Positions 23,101-29,100 of a stretch of 64,000 bases of DNA are shown piece by piece. Position 1 is the first letter of the stretch. Every line of letters starts with the position of its first letter. The notes beneath the pieces were generated by a model that saw only the letters and a list, made by a program, of their open reading frames with translations, did not search any database and was not told where the DNA came from. Made by a program: the position numbers and the translations under genes. Source of the stretch: Branchiostoma floridae. Lineage: Eukaryota > Chordata > Leptocardii > Amphioxiformes > Branchiostomatidae. The DNA lies in the NCBI RefSeq assembly GCF_000003815.2, contig NC_049996.1, forward strand, positions 4,599,482 to 4,663,481. Direction: 5' to 3'.

Positions 23101-26100
23101 CACATCACCAACTTCTTAGAGTAAGTCTTAGACATCACCAACTTCTTAGAGTAAGTCTTACACATCACCAACTTCTTAGAGTAAGTCTTAAACATCACCA
23201 ACTTCTTAGAGTAAGTCTTAGACATCACCAACTTCTTAGAGTAAGTCTTACACATCACCAACTTCTTAGAGTAAGTCTTAAACATCACCAACTTCTTAGA
23301 GTAAGTCTTACACATCACCAACTTCTTAGAGTAAGTCTTACACATCACCAACTTCTTAGAGTAAGTCTTACACATCACCAACTTCTTAGAGTAAGTCTTA
23401 GACATCACCAACTTCTTAGAGTAAGTCTTACACATCACCAACTTCTTAGAGTAAGTCTTACACATCACCAACTTCTTAGAGTAAGTCTTAAACATCACCA
23501 ACTTCTTACAGTAAGTCTTAGACATTTTTAACTTCTTAGAGCAAGTCTTAGACATCACCAACTTCTTAGAGTAAGTCTTAGACATCACCAACTTCTTAGA
23601 GTAAGTCTTACACATCACCAACTTCTTAGAGTAAGTCTTAGACATCACCAACTTCTTAGAGTAAGTCTTAGACATCACCAACTTCTTAGAGTAAGTCTTA
23701 GACATCACCAACTTCTTAGAGTAAGTCTTAGACATCACCAACTTCTTAGAGTAAGTCTTAGACATCACCAACTTCTTAGAGTAAGTTCTTAGAGTAAACC
23801 TTAGACATCACCAAGTTCTTCAGTCTAATTGGCAGCTGTTACTTTTTTTAGTCACAATGCCAGCATGGGGGGGAGGGCACAGGTGCCTGGAAGCTTGCAG
23901 GGTTAAAACTTCTGATCTTGAAAGGGCCTGGTCTTAGAGAAGTCCAGCTGTCTGCAAGGTTAGAGAGTGTTTCTGGAGCCTATTGACCTTAAAACAGTTG
24001 ACGATAACCAAAATTTTCCAGTGTTTTTAAGATGCTAAGGTTGTCTGCCTTATTCTAGCAGCACCCTTCTCATGTCCACAGTAAAAGTCAGAGCGAAAGA
24101 AACTGCACCCAGATTAGTACATCAGTTGAAGTATTTCTACTTGACGTTTTAACTAAAAGTACTATAAAAACCTAAATTAACCTTGAACTGTTTTTTTTAC
24201 AATTTTCTAAAAAGTCTGATTGCATCTCACCTTACTTAATAATATATAATAATTGTCTAACTCTCACATATCCTCAGTAAGGGTCAGGGGCAGTGCCTAT
24301 TCAACGCTCCTCCCCGGCTGGACTTCATCTTCGAGGAGGAGATGGCAGGACAGAAGTACAGCGCGGACAAGCAGTGTGAGCTTCAGTACGGGTCCGAGTC
24401 TCGGCACTGTAACCTGGAGGTGGGTGTTTGTTTGTTTGTTTGTTTATTTGTTTTACAGTTGCATTTATGGACAGTAATGTTATCTGTAAGCAGTGTAGGT
24501 ATGGGGTATGTGGCAAAGAAGGCATGACTGTAATTTGTAGTTACGAATGACATGCTATCGTCTGTCTTCCGTTGTAACCCAACTTCAGCACCAGGGACAG
24601 AACCAACACCATCGTCAACACAAATAGATGATTAGATAAACTAATGAACAAACCAGTGAGCCTTCTGTTTCTACTGAAATGACATTCAGCCTATTATAAT
24701 ACTCTTGCCTAGATGGTGCATAGGGTTGCACTTATCTCTGTTTCTGTACAATCACTACAGCAGGGAACTATCAATAATTATTGGTAGGGGTGTGTGTCCA
24801 ACTACAGTCACTGTACCATACTCCATCCCAATGTGCTAAGCAGAGAAAGCAGCACGTACCATTTTTGGTATAACTCTGTCAGGGATGGCCAACACTCTAA
24901 CCTCTAATATTATAAATTTATGTTCTACCAACCTGAGGAAATAATTTTCAGATATCCTAAATGCTGTTTTTCTGCCTGTACCCAGGACACATGTCGGGAG
25001 TTGTGGTGTATCAGTAAGCAGGGTCAGTGTGCGACAAACAGCATTCCTGCGGCCGAGGGGACCAATTGTGTCATCGCAGGGGAACCTCAGGAGACCAACA
25101 GGGGGGTAAGGACCAGGAGGGGGGGTACAGGGGGGGGTAGTCACAGGGGGGTGAGGAGTTAGAGTTGTGGTGCATCAGTAAGCAGGACCAGTTCGTCACA
25201 AACAGCATTCCTGCAGCTGAGGGGACTGACTGTGTCATTGATGGGGAGCCTCAGGAGACCAACAGGGGGGTAAGGACCAGGGGGGGGGGGGTACAGGGGG
25301 TAAGGTGTTAGGGGTAGTGACAGAGCTAGGTGTATGGGATAGGGAACAGGTAATGTGTTTGTGAATATGTGTGTATGCATGCATATGTGTGTGTGTGTGT
25401 GTGTGTGCATACATGCTTGGTTGTGTGTGTGGTTGTATGTTAACAGATTGAAAATAGTGAAGGTTGGCTAACATCTCTGGTTTCCTTGTCCTTAAGTTTT
25501 AAGCAGCCAGTCCCATGTCCAAAGAAAAAGCAAAACCTAACATTCAAAACATTTAACATTTTAAGTACCCAACTTACTTTCTTTATAGAACAATATAGCT
25601 AACTTTTTTGCCTCTATGTTGTTCAGAGGTTTATTCATAGGGGGCACTGTTGAGTTAGGAAAGCTGCTTGGCTCTTGATGTTGCCATGTCATGTTGAGTA
25701 GTTTGTTTTCCTTGACCTTTCTATCTAAGTCCACACCAGAGGGGGAGGGGGGCGTGCTTTACCAGATCACATCAAGGTCATCCTAAAGGTCACAGGTACA
25801 GATGGACCACCAGATGTTACTATAAATAGCCCCCTAAAATTAGCACTCTGTTTAGACCAGCATCAAGTTGTTTTTCAATGCCACATGGGCTTCTACAATG
25901 TAAGTCTGGGCTGAGGAAAAAATGCCTTCTTTTCAATTAACTAAATGCAATTACCTGCCATATTCAATGTTATGCAATATTCCAACTTTTTAATTGTTAA
26001 TGGTAATTTATCAGTTTTAATCTGAATCTGAATCTAGGACTAGTCTGTTATTTTCTGATCCGTAAAATCTTCTTTTTATCTGTACTTTTCTGTCAACAAG

Positions 26101-29100
26101 GCAAAATTGCTGTAACCTTAACTGTGTACATGTAGTTCACACTTCACAGAAATTCATTTTCTTGAGCAAGAAGTCAACTTTGAAAACAGAAGGTTGGGAG
26201 GAAAACTTTAATCTGACACTTCCAGAAACTGCACCACTTCTCAGACTCCATATGCTTATCTTCCAGGTCATTCATTCATGCCTTCATTCATTAAATTATT
26301 CATGCCTTCATTCATTCATTCATTCATTCATTCATTCATTCATTCATTCATTCATTCATTCATTCATTTATCGATTCAGTCAGGCATTCAGGCATTCATT
26401 CGTTCAGTCATTCATTCATTCATTTTCATTCATTCTTTCATCCATTCAGTCATTCATTTGTTCAGTCATTTGTTCATTCCTTCATCCATTCATTCAACCA
26501 TTAATTCATTCAATCATTCATTCATTCATTCATTCATGCCTTTATGCATTCATACATTTATTCATGCCTCCATGCATTTTTTCATTCATTTACTTGTAAT
26601 CATTCACTCACAGTCACTGATCTCACTAATTGACTGACTGACTCATTCATTTTTCAAAGTTCAAAAACTGCCAAACTGCCTTATAATTGCAGGCATCTCC
26701 CAGGCTATCCTGACCTGGATGTCATTCATTTATTTTTCAATCATTAATTCATTCATTCAATCATTAATTCAGTCATTCAGTCATTGATCCATCCATCACA
26801 TTTTTCACAAACCAACAAACTGCCTCCGTGTAGCCAGAGTCTCCCAGGCTATCCTGACTTGGATGTCATTCATTTATTTGTCAATCATTTCTTCATTCAT
26901 TCATTCAATCATCCATTTAATCATCCATCCATCCAATTTTTCAAAAACCAACAAACCGCCTTATCCTGGCCCATGTCTCCCAGTTGTATCCTGACCTGGA
27001 TGTCATTCATAAAGTCGTGTTTGTGCCGGCTGAGCAGCTCTAATGATCCCGGCTCTGCCTGCAAATGTGGGCCATCTGTTCCTCTCCTGCAGAATGCTGC
27101 CGGAGGGAAGGGAATGTCTGATCGGAATGTTTGGGAACGGCTTCTCCGCGTGTTTGGGAACGTTCGTGCCCAGAAACCAAAACAAAGTCCGGCATGGTGG
27201 GCCCGGGAAGTGCTGTTGGGGCCGGAATAAGTTAGCTTTAGGGATGTAGTATTCTGTAACACCAAATCTTAGGGACAGAGCTGGAAAATCTACATGACAA
27301 GCCCAAAAAATTCCTGAAATTCTTTTAAAAAGTGCTCTGGAACTTCTTACCTTTACCCTTTTTTTACCATGAAGTTCATGAATATATAATTAAAAGCCAC
27401 CAAACTAAATAGGGGTTACACAACAACCGATGTTGCAGAAGGACAGACAAACAAGACCACATGTAGAGAATGTCTAGGACAGAATAGAGAAAAAGTTATG
27501 TTTGCTGCAGTACCAAAGTCACACACCAGGGGGCCCAAAATTGACCTTGACCTTCATCTTCTCTACACTTATCCATATAGTAAATTGCCATTTCAATCCA
27601 TCCAGAGGTTATAAGGTTATGCTGAATACAAGTATCTGGAAACATTAAGTGACAAACACACACACAGACAGAAACTCAGAGACAGGCTGGTCGACACAGA
27701 CAGACACACACATACAGACACACTCACACACACAGACAGATGAACACACAGAGAAACACAAACACGCACACACAGACACACAGAAACAATGCCTCCATTT
27801 CTCATGGAGGTAATTTATTTATTTATTTGTATCAGGCCCATGGCCCATAAAAACAGACACAGAACAAAGATTTACAAAGCTACACTTACAAATACTTAAC
27901 ATAATGTCGCCAGAATGTGCTGTGGCAAAAGCCGTCCGAGTGTACAAGCAATGATAATTATAGAAGTTCTAAAAAAAAAGGAGTGTCCGTGAACCCTGAT
28001 ATCCCCCCGGTGTGGCCCCCAGTCTGCCTGTGGAGTTTGGGCCTGTAGTAGAAGTTCTAGTTGAGTGAGGAATGACCATGAACCCTATTATTGCCCCGGT
28101 GTGGCCCAGTCTGCCTGTGGAGTTTGGGCCTGTAGTAGAAGTTCTAGTTGAGTGAGGAATGACCATGAACCCTATTATTGCCCCGGTGTGGCCCAGTCTG
28201 CCTGTGGAGTTTGGGCCTGTAGTAGAAGTTCTAGTTGAGTGAGGAATGACCATGAACCCTATTATTGCCCCGGTGTGGCCCAGTCTGCCTGTGGAGTTTG
28301 GGCCTGTAGTAGAAGTTCTAGTTGAGTGAGGAATGACCATGAACCCTATTATTGCCCCGGTGTGGCCCAGTCTGCCTGTGGAGTTTGGGCCTGTAGTGCC
28401 AGATAGTACCAAAAGAAGTGAGTAGTGATGTGAACCCTATTATTGCCCCGGTGTGGCCCCAGTCTGCCTGTAGAGTTTGTGCCTGGCTCCCATCAGGAGT
28501 GACTTACAGCCAGGAGCAGACAGTTTAGTACTGACTGTCTGACCCGCAAACATCTTCAAGACACTCACTCACTTCAAGACGTCTTGGGATGGCTGGGACG
28601 AGTGAAAGTGGTCCGTGCGCTAAAGTGATGGGATAGTGTGTGGGATGCTCGAGACGACACTATGAGGAGTAAGGTCGTGTTGTTGACGTTTGTTGTTGTT
28701 GTTGTGCAGTGGTGTTACCAAGGCGACTGCGTGCCGTTCGGACACCGCCCGGAGGCGGTGGATGGCGGCTGGGGACCGTGGTCGGACTGGAGCGCGTGCA
28801 CGCGGACGTGCGGGATCGGGGTCTCGTTCTCGGAACGGCACTGCAACGAGACTGCGTGAGTAATGCGCTGAAGCTTTTTGTACCAGGTGAAGTTAACTTT
28901 CAATGACAAAGTTCAGAGAAAATGTACTTTGTCAAATAGAAAGTAAAAACGCATGTAAGGTAAGTGTGGTGAGATCTTAAACGTGCTCGAGATCTTATAC
29001 AAAATTAAAAATGGATGTACGTTCAAGTGGCACCCCAAGCAGGCCCTTGAAAAAGGTACTTACACCTGCATCCTCACACAACTCACAAGGTATGTTTATT

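Noticed and set aside
22716-23771. 351-codon minus-strand open frame of ten-residue Lys-Thr-Tyr-Ser repeats (and a 253-codon plus-strand one)
   Set aside because: Shadow of the 30-bp tandem array: a unit length divisible by 3 keeps several frames open. No start context or domain supports a protein.
22861-23800. CRISPR array
   Set aside because: Repeats are directly adjacent without unique spacers, and the context is a eukaryotic intron.
27969-28412. 147-codon minus-strand frame of 29-residue repeats
   Set aside because: By-product of the 87-bp satellite (29 codons per unit) inside an intron.
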